From Gentiana macrophylla (taxonomy: Eukaryota > Streptophyta > Magnoliopsida > Gentianales > Gentianaceae), in NCBI GenBank assembly GCA_026214975.1, contig CM047805.1, forward strand, positions 111,719,845 to 111,783,844: 64,000 nt of DNA, written 5' to 3'. Position 1 is the first letter of the stretch. Each line of letters starts with the position of its first letter. This document shows, in pieces, positions 44,698 to 56,200 of the stretch. The notes beneath the pieces are model-generated. The model did no database searches. It had not been told where the DNA came from and worked only from the letters and a program-made list of their open reading frames with translations. The position numbers and the translations under genes were made by a program.

Positions 44698-46427
44698 TGT
44701 TGGTCCCTTGAAAAGGCTTTGGTTAAGTTTAGAGGGGGGTGAATAAACTTAACACTTAAAAATTTTTGGCGTTAACAAACTCAAAGAAGTTCGGTAGCCT
44801 CACTTGATCGCTCGATGAGTCTGTGACCACTCGAGAAGTCTCACGACAACTTTCGATGAGTCTGGCGATTGTTGATTCTACTGAATTTGTTGCAGCGGAA
44901 TGTATTCAAGTTAAGCCTTATTACTTGTTGTTAAAATATGATACCAAGTATTAGATACTCGATAGTGTAAGTGTGTGATCCAGTTGCTAGTTTCAGTAGG
45001 TTGATGTGCTTAATATACTAAATGCAGAAAGTAATTGTAGAAAGTAAGTAGGCAATTTTCATAGTGGTTCCAGGTGGTGTAATCCTGTCAGTCCACTCTT
45101 CTCATGTGATGTTAGAGGTAATTCAATAGAGATCTTTGAGGTTGCAGTTTCAAAAATCTCTAAGTTGTCTGTCCTTCACCAATAACTATGGCTTCACAAA
45201 CTGAACACTTGAAACATGTAGGATTGCTGCTCCAAAGTATTCCACTGGTCCTTGAAGGGTAGGATTTCCTCTTCACCAGCTCCACCACAAACAACAGTCC
45301 TTGACACCCAAAGATGCTTCACTGTCTTTAGTAGATTTCTTGTAAAAGAAAGTTTGAATCAAGTAAGTGATTCAGCTTTCAGCAGCTTGATCAGGATGAA
45401 ATGATCAGCAGCTTGGAATCTTCAAGTGTGTATACTTGATGTAACTTGATAGCAGGTTACACTTGAAGAAATTATGGATCAGTAGATTTAAGTTCAGTAA
45501 AGTCAGCAGGGTGATTTTTTGATAAGCATCTGATAGCTCAGGATTGATTGTTGTTTTTCATCAATTTTCATCACTTGTTTCTGTATCAAGGGTCTTCTAT
45601 TTATAGATGAGAATCCTTGTGACTTATGTTTGAAATTCAAACATAGCCGTTTAAGATTTGTCCCAATCTTGACTTGCATTCTCTCCTTGTACATAGTACT
45701 GACACTGTCAGTTTAATTACTTTTTGATAGTTTTCAGACTGTCCACCCTTTGACCTGTTTACATTGGATAAAGCTCTGAATCTTTCCAACATCCCTTTAA
45801 TCTTAACCATTGATTTGTTGACAAAATCAAGAGTTGTTATCTGTCCTTATCCTTGTAATCTTTCAATGTAACCTTTTAAATCGAAATATGCATTCAGCAG
45901 ATTCCTGTGTATGTAAGTCTACTGAAATGCTTGTCAGTCAGCTGACTGAAGTTTGATGTGTTTAAAACACTTTAGCTGACTGTCATTTATCTAAATTTTA
46001 ATTGTGAAGTTAGATTACACCAATTTGAACATAACTAAGTTCCAATCATCACTTGACATATGGAACATAGACCTTGTACACAAGGTATATGTAATCAGTT
46101 TAGGTCATCACAGACTTCTCTAAATTCTGATTCCATATCCTTGACTTTAAATACTAAGTTTTATCCCTTAGCCATCAATAACTGAGTTTGAGCCCTCAGC
46201 CTTCAGTCTTCAGTAGGTTCTTAAACTAGTCTACTGACTCAGGTACCTTACTGACCTAGACAGGTCTACTGATTAAAGTCAGTTGACCTTTTACAATGCT
46301 TGTTTGATCAAACCTATACAATGATCAAACTCTAATAAGCCTATACATTTAATCTAGACATCTTTTTGTCTTTGCTCTATAACAACTAGTCTGGCACTCA
46401 TCATTAAAACTTAAAATTTGTCCAACA
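44698..46427 (-). repeat. 5' LTR of Copia C (1730 bp)
   Basis: TGTTGGTCCCTTGAAAAGGC to TTTGTCCAACA in + orientation, followed by ACGGC. Pairs with 32626-34320. Confidence 0.94.
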
Positions 46428-46691
46428 ACGGCAATGCCTCGATTCTCGGGATTTATCATTACATCCTTCAATCCACTCCCCACTACACTTAAAAACCATG
46501 ATTTATATACACAAAATCACGTCATTACTCCAAAAATCCTTCCATATTCAACCGCTTTCACACTATAAAAATTTCTCCTATATAAACAACACTTCAAGTG
46601 GTTCACAATTTTTACACTCTCTTTGCATTCTATAAACCCTATTTATCTCAGAATTTCTAGAAGCTTTTTTCATCTCAAATTTTCTAAGGAA
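46428..46691 (+). other. Copia A spacer before its post-pol ORF (no gene)
   Basis: Begins with the duplicated ACGGC. It includes a TATA-like CTATAAAAATTTCTCCTATATAAAC (about 46563-46587), with the ATG of the post-pol ORF at 46692 about 110 bp further on. This is a reasonable place for a promoter that makes a separate post-pol transcript. Confidence 0.5.
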
Positions 46692-49600
46692 ATGGCTTCA
46701 TCCTCCACAGTTCAAAAATTCGTCAAACAATACGAAAAATCAATTGCCACCGGGTCTTTCTTTCAAGAACAACACTACCTGAAACTGTGTGAAGATGACG
46801 AACAAGAAAAAAGATTGGCGGATGGTTGCACCAACCTAGGTTTAATGACTTTTCTCAATCATCCTATCACCAGCATCTGTTATGAAAGTCTAATTTCATT
46901 TTCGAAAACTGCCAAGTTTGTTTCTGGGCTCTTTGCTAAAGAAGATGTAGAGATGGGTGAAGACAAGATAGTTGCAACTGTCAACGGCAAAGAAGTGATG
47001 ATTATGACAGAGGTGATCCACACACACTTTAAAATTCAAATGAACGGCAAGCAAAAGTGGTACTCATTCCATAAAACCTGCATGATTTTTTGTTGAAGAT
47101 TTCTAAAACAGCCAACCCAAGCTCTAAAAAGTTCAACGGTCTTAGATCTGCCCTAAAGAATCCCTTTAGTGAGTTTAGCACTCTAGTTGGAAAGAACATT
47201 GAAGAAAATCTAGGGGCCATCCATGCCATGATAGACGCTATAATGCAACTCGTGGTAATTATCTACAATGGTCTGGAGTTCGACTGCGAGACCTACTTTT
47301 TTAGACGGATCAAGGAGCAAATCCAAGGAGAGGCCACTACTGATAAAAAGGAAACAGCAGTAGGCAAGAAGAAAAAAGGGATCTTCTGGGTAAAGAAGTC
47401 CTATGGTATCCAACTTCACTATCTGATGTAATGTCTCAATTCTCCTTTTGTGGCATCTCACCGGTTACATGACTCCAAAATCATGTTTACCTATGTCAAA
47501 CAACAAAAGGCAACATGAGGCAGAAAGAGAAAGCAACCCAACAGCAAGACCTCCGGTCAAAGAAAGAAGCAAAAGGTTCATAGGACTCTGGACAATGAAT
47601 CTTTTGGACAGTTAATAGATGAGAAAGAAGAACAACCTGAGGAACATGAAGAGGAAGGAACTGATGATGATGAGGCACAAGAGGAAGAGGCCCATGAAGA
47701 TGAGGAAGAAAATGTTGAACGAGACATTGACGACAGAGTCGCAGAGTACCTGAACTGGAAAATAGGGGATTCCTGGTTGCAACTGTCTGTTTTTGAGCAC
47801 ATGTTTGATAAAGAAGCTTGGATCTTCAAATTTCTTGGTGTCACAACTCTTGTGGGAGTACTTGATGAAACACCACTTTGGGAAATGGTAGAAAAGGCAA
47901 AAGCTGGATTACTCAAGCCCATAGTTGATGAGGATGAAAATGAAGATCAATCTAATGATGATGATGTAAGCAATGATGATGAGGGGAATAATGATGAGGA
48001 TGGAGGAGCACAAGGTGCACGCGATCATGTTCAGCAAGATGGTGATGATGAAACAATAGTAGATGTAATTGATGATGATATCACTATGCATGAATTTTTG
48101 CAATCAAAGGGAACGGCTAAGACAACACCATAAGCATGGAAAGATGACCAGCAGACTAAGGCAGCTGAGGGCCCCCTGAGCCAACTCATCATGGTCAACA
48201 ACTATCTGTTGATATAACAGCAGATCCAACAGCAGTGTTGGACACTGGATTAGCTGTTGCCACTCCAGTTAAGTCAATCATCCCCAGCAAAGAGCATGGG
48301 GGAATAGGAGAAAGTGTTTCACCAAAAATCACATCTACTCATGTGCTTGAAGAAGAGGAAGCCGGTGTTGATGTTACTCAACCAGCCATACAAAACTAAG
48401 AATCTGCATTAGTTCCTCTCACTTTGCCACAACATGATAGAGAGCAGCAAACAGAACCATAACCATTTCAGAATGAACCAGCTGAGATCAGGTAGGAATT
48501 CTCTCAACTTCCTACTGGCATATCCAATGAGTCTTTTCAAACGGCAATGGACTCATTGGTAGATGAGCTAGAACAACAAGCAATGTATCTTAGATCAATG
48601 TCTACGGCATTCAAAGATGAAAGTCAATCAATAGAATGCAGGTTTCATGCTGTTGCTCAGTATATTGATGCACAGAACATTGTTGTGCAAAGGCAAGATG
48701 ACTTGATGAGGCAGATGAATATCAACCTAACAAACAATTTCTCCGGCCTAAGGCGACACGTATCAATGGAGAATGAGGCTATGGCAGCAGCTTTTGGCAC
48801 CAGGATGGGAACCATGACCAAAAGACTGTCAGATCATGATCAAAAGTTCATATCTATTGAATCCAAATTGGATACTCTGACCAGTACTGCTGAAACCACC
48901 AGCAGTGTTCAGTTGTAACAACAAGATGATGCTGCCAAAAAGGGGGAAAGAAGTGATAAGCCTGAAAGATCCACAGTCAGACTCCCACACTTCACTGAAG
49001 AACAACTCAGAGCCAAAGATAGAGAATTAAGAATAAGAAATGAAGCTGATAAACAACAGAGAAAGGCATTAAAGGAAAGAGAAAGAGCAAAGATGGAGAT
49101 ATGTCATGGGCTACCTTTTCCAATTTAAAGGAAAGATGATGACAGAGACAAATCAGGCAACCAGCAAAGGCCTGGATCCAGTCAAGCTAGAAGCTCCTCA
49201 AGTCAACATCGATCCAGCACTAGCAAAAGCAGTGTCTGTAGACAAAGACAATCAGGTGGAAGTTTTTACAGTCAGAAAAGAACATTCCCTACCTATAGAA
49301 ACAGGGAAGATAATGAGGCAACAGTGTTGGATAATGTGAAAGAAATTTTTAGAAATCAAGATAGCCTGTATCGTAACCGGTCACAAGATGAAGCATGGGC
49401 AGATTGGCTTAGTTTTCATGATGATGAGATAATGGTGGATATGGCAATGATCTACAATGAAGTAAAGAGAGAGTATGCATATCTCCGGAAAAGATCCAAA
49501 GAAGCAGCATCTGGCTCAGCCAACAGACTTAATCTGTCAGTACCTCCTAATGCAAAAGGACCGGAGGACTTATCTAGTTAGAAGCAGGAAGAATTCAATA

Positions 49601-49918
49601 ACATGGTGAAGTTCTTCAGTCCAATGAGCAGGCTGAACACCTCACAACAATGGATGATGTATAAGGATTTGAAGTTTGCAGACCCTCACATTGTTGAAGC
49701 TAAGAATAGACTGGAAAAGTACTTTGGAGAGCCACAGGAAAATGAGACTCTGCCTGACTTCCACAGACTCATCAATAAGAAAGTGTTCTTGGGCATCTCA
49801 GAACACACTGCTTTGGCATACTAGAAAAGGAAGTTTCCAGAAGTTGACTGGAATGACATAGAAGGGATCCAGACTACAACTTCCAAGAGGTACAAAGAAA
49901 ACCTAAGTAAAATGTAGT
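46692..49918 (+). pseudogene. Copia A post-pol ORF region (about 1075 codons), broken
   Basis: Start MASSSTVQKFVKQYEKSIAT at 46692 in a good plant context (GGAAATGGCTTC). First piece to 47096: ESLISFSKTAKFVSGLFAKE and KIVATVNGKEVMIMTEVIHT, i.e. the aromatic...TVxG pattern seen in B and C. Frame change near 47090, then KPNPFSEF-like LKNPFSEFSTLVGKNIEENL and IIYNGLEFDCETYFFRRIKE (to 47431). A Glu/Asp-rich part follows (47590-48130: EEQPEEHEEEGTDDDEAQEE, then DEDENEDQSNDDDVSNDDEG). Then a coil (48547-48918: MDSLVDELEQQAMYLRSMST, RMGTMTKRLSDHDQKFISIE) and a C-terminal part (49324-49918: DEAWADWLSFHDDEIMVDMA, KFADPHIVEAKNRLEKYFGE, KFPEVDWNDIEGIQ). No membrane segment is seen. It is separated from its pol by 31 kb of later insertions. 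Confidence 0.75.
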
Positions 49919-50000
49919 TGTAGCATTCCGATTCTGCCTTGAACTTACTTTATTTCCCTTCATTGATGAATAAAATTGCTGAGTTTTATTCTATTATTAT
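49919..50000 (+). other. Copia A sequence between post-pol ORF and TIR element (no gene)
   Basis: A short AT-rich 3' flank of the post-pol ORF; nothing recognisable. Confidence 0.6.
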
Positions 50001-50925
<925 letters not shown>

Positions 50926-50984
50926 GTTAATATATAAGAAAAATGCTTACTTATGTTCAGGCTGATGAGGGTTTTGGTATCATC

Positions 50985-50998
50985 AAAAAGGGGGAAAT
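50985..50998 (+). promoter_or_regulatory. Polypurine tract of Copia A
   Basis: AAAAAGGGGGAAAT directly before TGTTAGGAACA at 50999. Confidence 0.92.
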
Positions 50999-52583
50999 TG
51001 TTAGGAACATTTAATTTGTTTTGATGATGGCCATACCAGCTGATATAGCACGCCTGAAATAAGGTAGAAAGCTCTGTATAAGTCTTTACTTAGTGTCTGA
51101 CATGTTGTATATGTTTAGTCAGACAAGTATTGTACTAGTTGGTAGGATGACTAAGTGAAACAGAAAATCGGCAAAGTAGAGACAAATGGACAAGTACCAG
51201 CAGAGTAGCATGAAGACAAATGGACAGACTTATAACCAGGGAAGTGTGTGATGACCTTGGATAAGTCTAAGCTATATTACAAGTGATGAAACACAAATGT
51301 TTAAATATTGCATACACTGATCTCACACAAATCAAGGATCAGTGAAGTACAAGCATACTTGGAGGATCAAAGAAATAAAAGAAACAGCAGAACGGCGAAG
51401 TAAACTTTCTTCCAGCCAAGGACGGAGGTATGTGAAATGTTGAGGGGGGCTAAGCCCACCCGGACAAAAATATATCACACTAAAAATTCTATGTGATCCA
51501 GTTTGATCCGTCAAATTTTCTTAATCCAGCCCACCCGACAAACCGGATATAGTCCATTAGCCCACCCTAGAGTTAAATCCTGGCTCCGTCCTTGCTTCCA
51601 GCTGTGTAAGGAATGGCAGTGAAGAAAAGTTCTCAACAGCTAAGTGAGTAGATTCACTTAACCGATCAAGAAATGTCAAGCAAAGGCATAGCAGAGAAAT
51701 ATATACCTATTTTCCACGTTCTGAAAATAAGAAGATCAAGAATTAAATGCAGAATCAATCAAGGACAAAATTTATGATGGGCGTTTGAAGAAAATTTGGA
51801 TCACTGAAATCAAAGAGAATATAATCAAGGAAGATTCAAGAATTAATTCATAATTATTCTCCACATTAAATAGCCAACGGACAGAAATTCAAATCAAGTA
51901 TTATCAAGGCTATAAATAGAAGGCATTGACAGAGAAAAAATACACACGTGATATACAAAGAAAAAGAGCAGAAACACTGACAAAATCCTAAGCCTTCTTC
52001 TTGAATCTAAAAGAACACATATAGTCATCAACACAGCATTCAGAGCATAAAGTCATATCAAGCACTGAGATTGATCAAAGCTCTATGAATCAATTCACAC
52101 CAGTTTGCATCAATTGAATTAGAGAAGTCTGATAAGGAGTTACACCCTTTGTGATAGCTGCTGAAGGATTTGTTCCCAAGGAGCAGTGTGTTGAAGACTG
52201 AGTCACTGAAGTTTTTGTAGCCAGGGAGTGATAGTCTTAGAATTTGTGAAGCTTGTGTAGCCAAAGGCAATCTGACTATTTTATTGGTGAAAAACAATAG
52301 TGAATTCCTCCAATCATCAAAGGAGAATAGTGGATTAAGAGATTAGACCACCCTGAACCACTATAAACCATTGTGTTCATTTACTTACAGCACTTTACTT
52401 TACATCATTTATTTAATTCACTGTATTCATAATATGTGTGTGCATAATCTACTTCGAAACAGTTTTTAAGAAGGGATTTATCCGCCGCCCAAAATCTTTT
52501 AAAACAATAAAAGTTTTTGAAACTCCAGTATAGTCATTCACCTCCCTCTCTGACTATACTTTCACCCTTCTCTGAAACAAACA
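50999..52583 (+). repeat. 3' LTR of Copia A (1585 bp, includes a MITE)
   Basis: TGTTAGGAACATTTAATTTG to CTGAAACAAACA. Aligns with 8686-10090 apart from the 178 bp insertion at 51417-51594 and its 8 bp duplication. Followed by the ATACT duplication. Confidence 0.94.
51417..51594. mobile_element. hAT-type MITE (178 bp, TSD CTTCCAGC)
   Basis: Termini CAAGGACGGAGG and (reverse complement of the right end) CAAGGACGGAGCC form inverted repeats of at least 11 bp. CTTCCAGC is present on both sides (51409-51416, 51595-51602): an 8 bp duplication, as expected for hAT. The matching place in the 5' LTR of A (about 9090) has no insertion. There is no coding capacity; it would depend on a hAT transposase elsewhere. 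Confidence 0.92.
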
Positions 52584-52588
52584 ATACT

Positions 52589-54038
52589 GTGCAACATATT
52601 GGTGGATCACACCAATTACCATGGGGGAAAGCCCGATAGCATACACGCTCGTCGAATTTCCTCCACTGCCATTCATCCGTATATAGGCCATCAGCGTTGT
52701 TTGCTTTTCCTAAACGCCACACATTACGATATTGTCTGGTGCCTATCCAAAAATGGCATGATGTTATATCTTTTACTAGTCAAGTATGTACTATATTAGT
52801 TGTTAACTAGCCGCCTAAGTGTTTTCAAGGCAAGCCTCACCTTAATAGCTCTACTCCCTAACTTAGACAACTAGACTCAACAACCTATCAAATACATAGA
52901 CATTGATGAATACTAACTCATCAAAACACAAGCCTATCATGCTCTTCCGACGGTCCCGGACTTCAATGAAGAATCCATCCCGTGCCGAAACAAAACGCAT
53001 CAGAAACTCAATCAATGCTTGTTCATATTCAATTAATGTTATTAGGTCAAGAAACAACATTTAAAAAAATATTTCCCCAAAACAGGGGTCAATGCGTGCA
53101 CATTCTTTGGAATGCGTGCGCATTGATCGACCAAAAACTTGCTGAAAGTCTCTGGCCGGCCAATGCGTGCGCATTGCACCTTCTGAAACTAAAACTGGAC
53201 ATCATGTATCAGCAATGCATGCACATTGCCTTCAATGCGTGTGCATTGCACCTGTAGCATAGATACTTTTGCTCTCGTATTTAGCAATTCGTGTGCATTG
53301 CTATCCAATGCGTACGCATTGCACCTACAAAACCCAAACACATTTTTATGTACTTCTTATGATTTCTACCCAATTCCAAACACGATCAACATTGATAAAA
53401 ATCGGAAAATAGCAGAAAACTCAACCTTTACGAAACCAAATCATCCCACACTCCTTTAACAAGAATTTGACCTGATTTCTAGCATAGCATCTAACATATC
53501 AAATCATCAACCTTAAACTCATAAACCATAACTAAGTCATAGGAAGAGCCTCTTACCTTTTATCAAGTTAATCCAAGTGCAAAAGCTACGAAAATCTGCA
53601 GCAAAACTCGAGCCTTTCCCACGGAAAACCTATTTGATCAATCCAACCTTAGATTAGATTTGATCACACGCTTCTAAAACTCCAATACTACGATTTCAGG
53701 TGTTTAAATCCATCAAATCCGTCCAAGAACACATCCAGGGCGAAAATCATACATTTTGAAAAACTCAAACTTTCTTGTATTGAAACGACGCCCACTTCAG
53801 GACGATTCCAATGCTCTACTATTATGTTATAGGAATAATGGGATGTAATATTCCTTTTATAACTTTTCCCAAAATAATAATTACTTATTATTTTCCCTTA
53901 ATTACCCCTTAATTAGATTAAGTCAAGATATATATATATATATATAATACACTTTATATCCGAGAATAAATAATGAAAATAATATTTCGTTTTCGCAAAA
54001 TGACACGTCTGCCAATTCTCAAAAATCGGAATATTATA
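52589..54038 (-). repeat. 5' LTR of Gypsy G, U3-side fragment
   Basis: Continues the LTR from 8685: GTGCAACATATTGGTGGATC at 52590 matches 1414 onward. It ends AATCGGAATATTATA, the counterpart of the other LTR end AATCGGAATATAACA, and is followed by GTTAA at 54039. A deletion of about 110 bp at 53820 removes the part matching about 2655-2770. Confidence 0.94.
53090..53323. repeat. Palindrome cluster in the 5' LTR of G
   Basis: The same AATGCGTGCGCATTG-type units as at 1955-2167, in the same order and spacing: for example CCAATGCGTGCGCATTGC at about 53160-53177 and CCAATGCGTACGCATTGC at about 53306-53323. Confidence 0.8.
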
Positions 54039-54043
54039 GTTAA

Positions 54044-54185
54044 AGTCTATAAAAAGTTAATTAGCTACCTCCCCGCAAGTGTTGGGAGAGATTTCCGGAC
54101 TGGAGGGTGCGTTTTAAAGTGTATAAAATGTTAATTATCTACCTCCCCATCAGCTTAAGCTTTTGGAAGAGATGGTAGTTCAATA
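54044..54185 (+). repeat. Right part of the element F LTR/tandem polypurine units
   Basis: AGTCTATAAAAAGTTAATTAGCTACCTCC, then GTGTTGGGAGAGATTTCCGG and GGAGGGTGCG, then TTTTAAAGTGTATAAAATG: the same unit as at 605-748. It ends with CATCAGCTTAAGCTTTTGGA and TGGTAGTTCAATA just before the primer site, the classic end of a plant Copia LTR. Confidence 0.65.
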
Positions 54186-54197
54186 TGGTATCGGAGC
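54186..54197 (+). promoter_or_regulatory. Primer binding site of Copia F
   Basis: TGGTATCGGAGC, one base off the tRNA-Met complement TGGTATCAGAGC, directly after the LTR-like end TTCAATA. Confidence 0.8.
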
Positions 54198-54256
54198 TAT
54201 AACCTGGGAAACAAATCGCTGGTTTTTTAAGTCTTCAGCAGAAACTTTCCAGTGTT

Positions 54257-54735
54257 GATCGGATATTTATAAACGGACTTCGATCGTGACGAAATTTTAA
54301 TGAGTTATTTGGAATTTTTTTCTATACAATCTGAACGGTGGAATTTCCGTTTGAATGTTTCAATTTCTCTAAAATCAACCGCGACCGAACTGCTGCGTAT
54401 TGAATCAGCAGAATCGTTTTGACGACGATCGGATATTGAAATGGACTCTGATCGAATTGAATTTTGAGGAATTATTTCTCCTACAATCTGAACGGTGAAA
54501 TTTCTGCTTGGATTGTACAATTTCTCTGAAATTGTCTGTGACCGAATTGCTGCATATTGTTTCAGCAGAATATTTTGACGAAGATCAGAAATTAACACGG
54601 ACTCCGATCGTGGTGAAATATTGAGGGCGTGTTCGTCTCTTTATTTCCTAAATTTGTAACGGTGGAAATGGTTTTTGGACGGTTCAATCTCTCTGATTCA
54701 ACCCAAAACCAAACTGCAGTGAGAGAGAACAAGGA
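54257..54735 (+). repeat. Three tandem repeats (about 156-170 bp) in the leader of F
   Basis: Units start at 54257, 54427 and 54583 with GATCGGATAT, GATCGGATAT and GATCAGAAAT. Each has the order GGACT(T/C)CGATCG..., then ATTT...TACAATCTGAACGGTG-like words, then TTCAATTTCTCTGA, then ACCGAA(C/T)TGCTGC. The units differ at many positions, so the duplication is old. Located where gag would begin. Confidence 0.75.
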
Positions 54736-55110
54736 CGGAGCCATGATGAGTTTGCTGCAGGAAGTTGGGTCGAGCTCAACTTAAGTCATGATTGGGCAGC
54801 TCTAACCGATATTAATCCAACCCAATGGAAAAGTGTCGTTGATGTGCTCAATTCGAGAGATCGAGTATTAGCTTAATCATAGTGGATTATCGATACAAGA
54901 GCGACGCATCATGTAACTTGGTGCAAAAATTTGTTGATTGATGTTTGAGAAATTGATAATGCCATGTTGGCCTACCAGATGGCATTACCTCTCTTGCATC
55001 ACATAAGAGCACTGTGATTTTACCTATAAATTTAAAATTTGAAAATGTGTTATATATATACCGAATTTCACAGGCAGTTTGTTTTATGTCACTCAATTTT
55101 TGGATGAATA
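54736..55110 (+). pseudogene. Copia F Gag end and protease, broken
   Basis: Frame fragments read PTQWKSVVDVLNSRDRVLA, then IIDTRATHHVTWCKNLLIDV, VGLPDGITSLASHKSTVILP and FYVTQFLDEYDCLIQISS. In protease the motif is DTGATHH; here it is DTRATHH (codons at 54892-54903, Gly changed to Arg). The rest of Gag is missing or unrecognisable: only about 550 bp lie between primer site and protease, and these are filled by tandem repeats. Confidence 0.7.
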
Positions 55111-56200
55111 TGATTGTCTCATTCAAATATCTTCTTCATTATATGTTATGCAGGACAGAGTGATAAGTACGGTGATTGGATTAGGTGAACATAGAGATGG
55201 ATATTTCTTTTTCTGCAGAGTTCCAAAAGCACGGGTCTTGGCTATTGATGGAAAAGAGTCTACGGACTTGTGGCACCGGTGTTTGGGGCACCCGTCAGAG
55301 AAGGTTTTAAGACATATTCCAAATACTATTATCTCTAAGAACTTAAATAAAGATGGTTATGATGTTTGTTTTCGAGCGAAGCATCCACATGAAAATTTTT
55401 AAGTGAATGAAAGTCATGCAAGTCGTATTTGTGAGCTGGTTCATTGTGATTTGTGGGGTTCTTACAGTACTCCCTCGACCTGTGGGGCTACTTATTTCTT
55501 GACAATTGTTGATGAATTTTCCCGGGCAGCTTGGATTTATTTGTCGTTGAATAAAACTGAGGTTGAAGGTATGTACTTGGACTTTGTGGCATTAGTTTCA
55601 CGCCAATTTTAAGCGACTATTAAGCGTGTGTGTAGTGATAATGAGACCGAATTTAGGTGCCTTAATCCTTATTTTAGACAACATGGGATAATTTTTGAAA
55701 TGTCGTATGTGGGCACCCCTCAATAGAATGGTCTTGTAGAATGTACACATAGACATATCTTGAATGTTGTCCAGGCAATTTGTTTCGAGGGTCATTTACC
55801 CCTTCGGTTTTGAGGGGATGTGTGTTGGCGGCGTCACATCTAATAACCAAACTCCTTCTAGCATACTTAATTACAAAACTCCTTATGAATGTTTGTTTGG
55901 AAAGACACCTGATTTTTCTATGCTTCGTGTTATGGGATGCTTGTGTTATGCACATGATTATCGCCCTTCCAAAAAAAACTTTGATAGTCGCAGTCGTGAG
56001 TGTGTGTTGATTGGATATCATTTCAGTCAGAAAGGTTGGACTCTATTTTATCTTGATACATAGGAGATTTTTGTGTCTCAAAATCTAAAATATTAAGAAC
56101 ATATTTTTCGTTCTTCTGAACCCCATGTGACTCGACCCGACCAACCCCAATCGAATGAAGCTAATGGAGTGTATGAAGATGATTTTTTTTTTCCTACATC
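55079..56200 (+). pseudogene. Copia F integrase, broken
   Basis: 55079-55402: YVMQDRVISTVIGLGEHRDG, LWHRCLGHPSEKVLRHIPN (zinc-binding His pair). 55403-55612: MNESHASRICELVHCDLWGS (Asp 1 in HCDLWG), TCGATYFLTIVDEFSRAAWI. Then in other frames: VCSDNETEFRCLN (Asp 2, about 55630-55675), TPQ-stop-NGLVECTH (Glu, about 55715-55750) and LNYKTPYECLFGKTPDFSML (55890 on). Several stops (55399, 55612, 55724) and frame changes. It is a different Copia lineage from A, B, C and E: the HRCLGHPSEK and HCDLWGSY motifs differ from their WHKKLNHLN and HMDLFGP. Confidence 0.85.

Larger units (their letters stand above)
32626..46427 (-). mobile_element. Sirevirus-like Ty1/Copia element C (13,802 bp, both LTRs, TSD ACGGC)
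   Basis: On the - strand: 5' LTR (46427-44698), primer site, gag (44594-42650), protease (about 42330-41933), integrase (41929-40898), RT (40890-39643), RNase H (39646-39185), a very long post-pol region (38574-34486, about 1360 codons), polypurine tract (34333-34321), 3' LTR (34320-32626). ACGGC flanks it (32621-32625, 46428-46432). The same ACGGC/LTR junction appears at 15730-15735 because of a later duplication. All reading regions carry breaks. Confidence 0.95.

Noticed and set aside
47578..47922. Ser-rich - strand ORF
   Set aside because: Antisense of the acidic part of the A post-pol ORF.
34486..49918. Calling the post-pol ORFs envelope proteins
   Set aside because: Only the position fits. 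I see no signal peptide, transmembrane helix or fusion-like segment.
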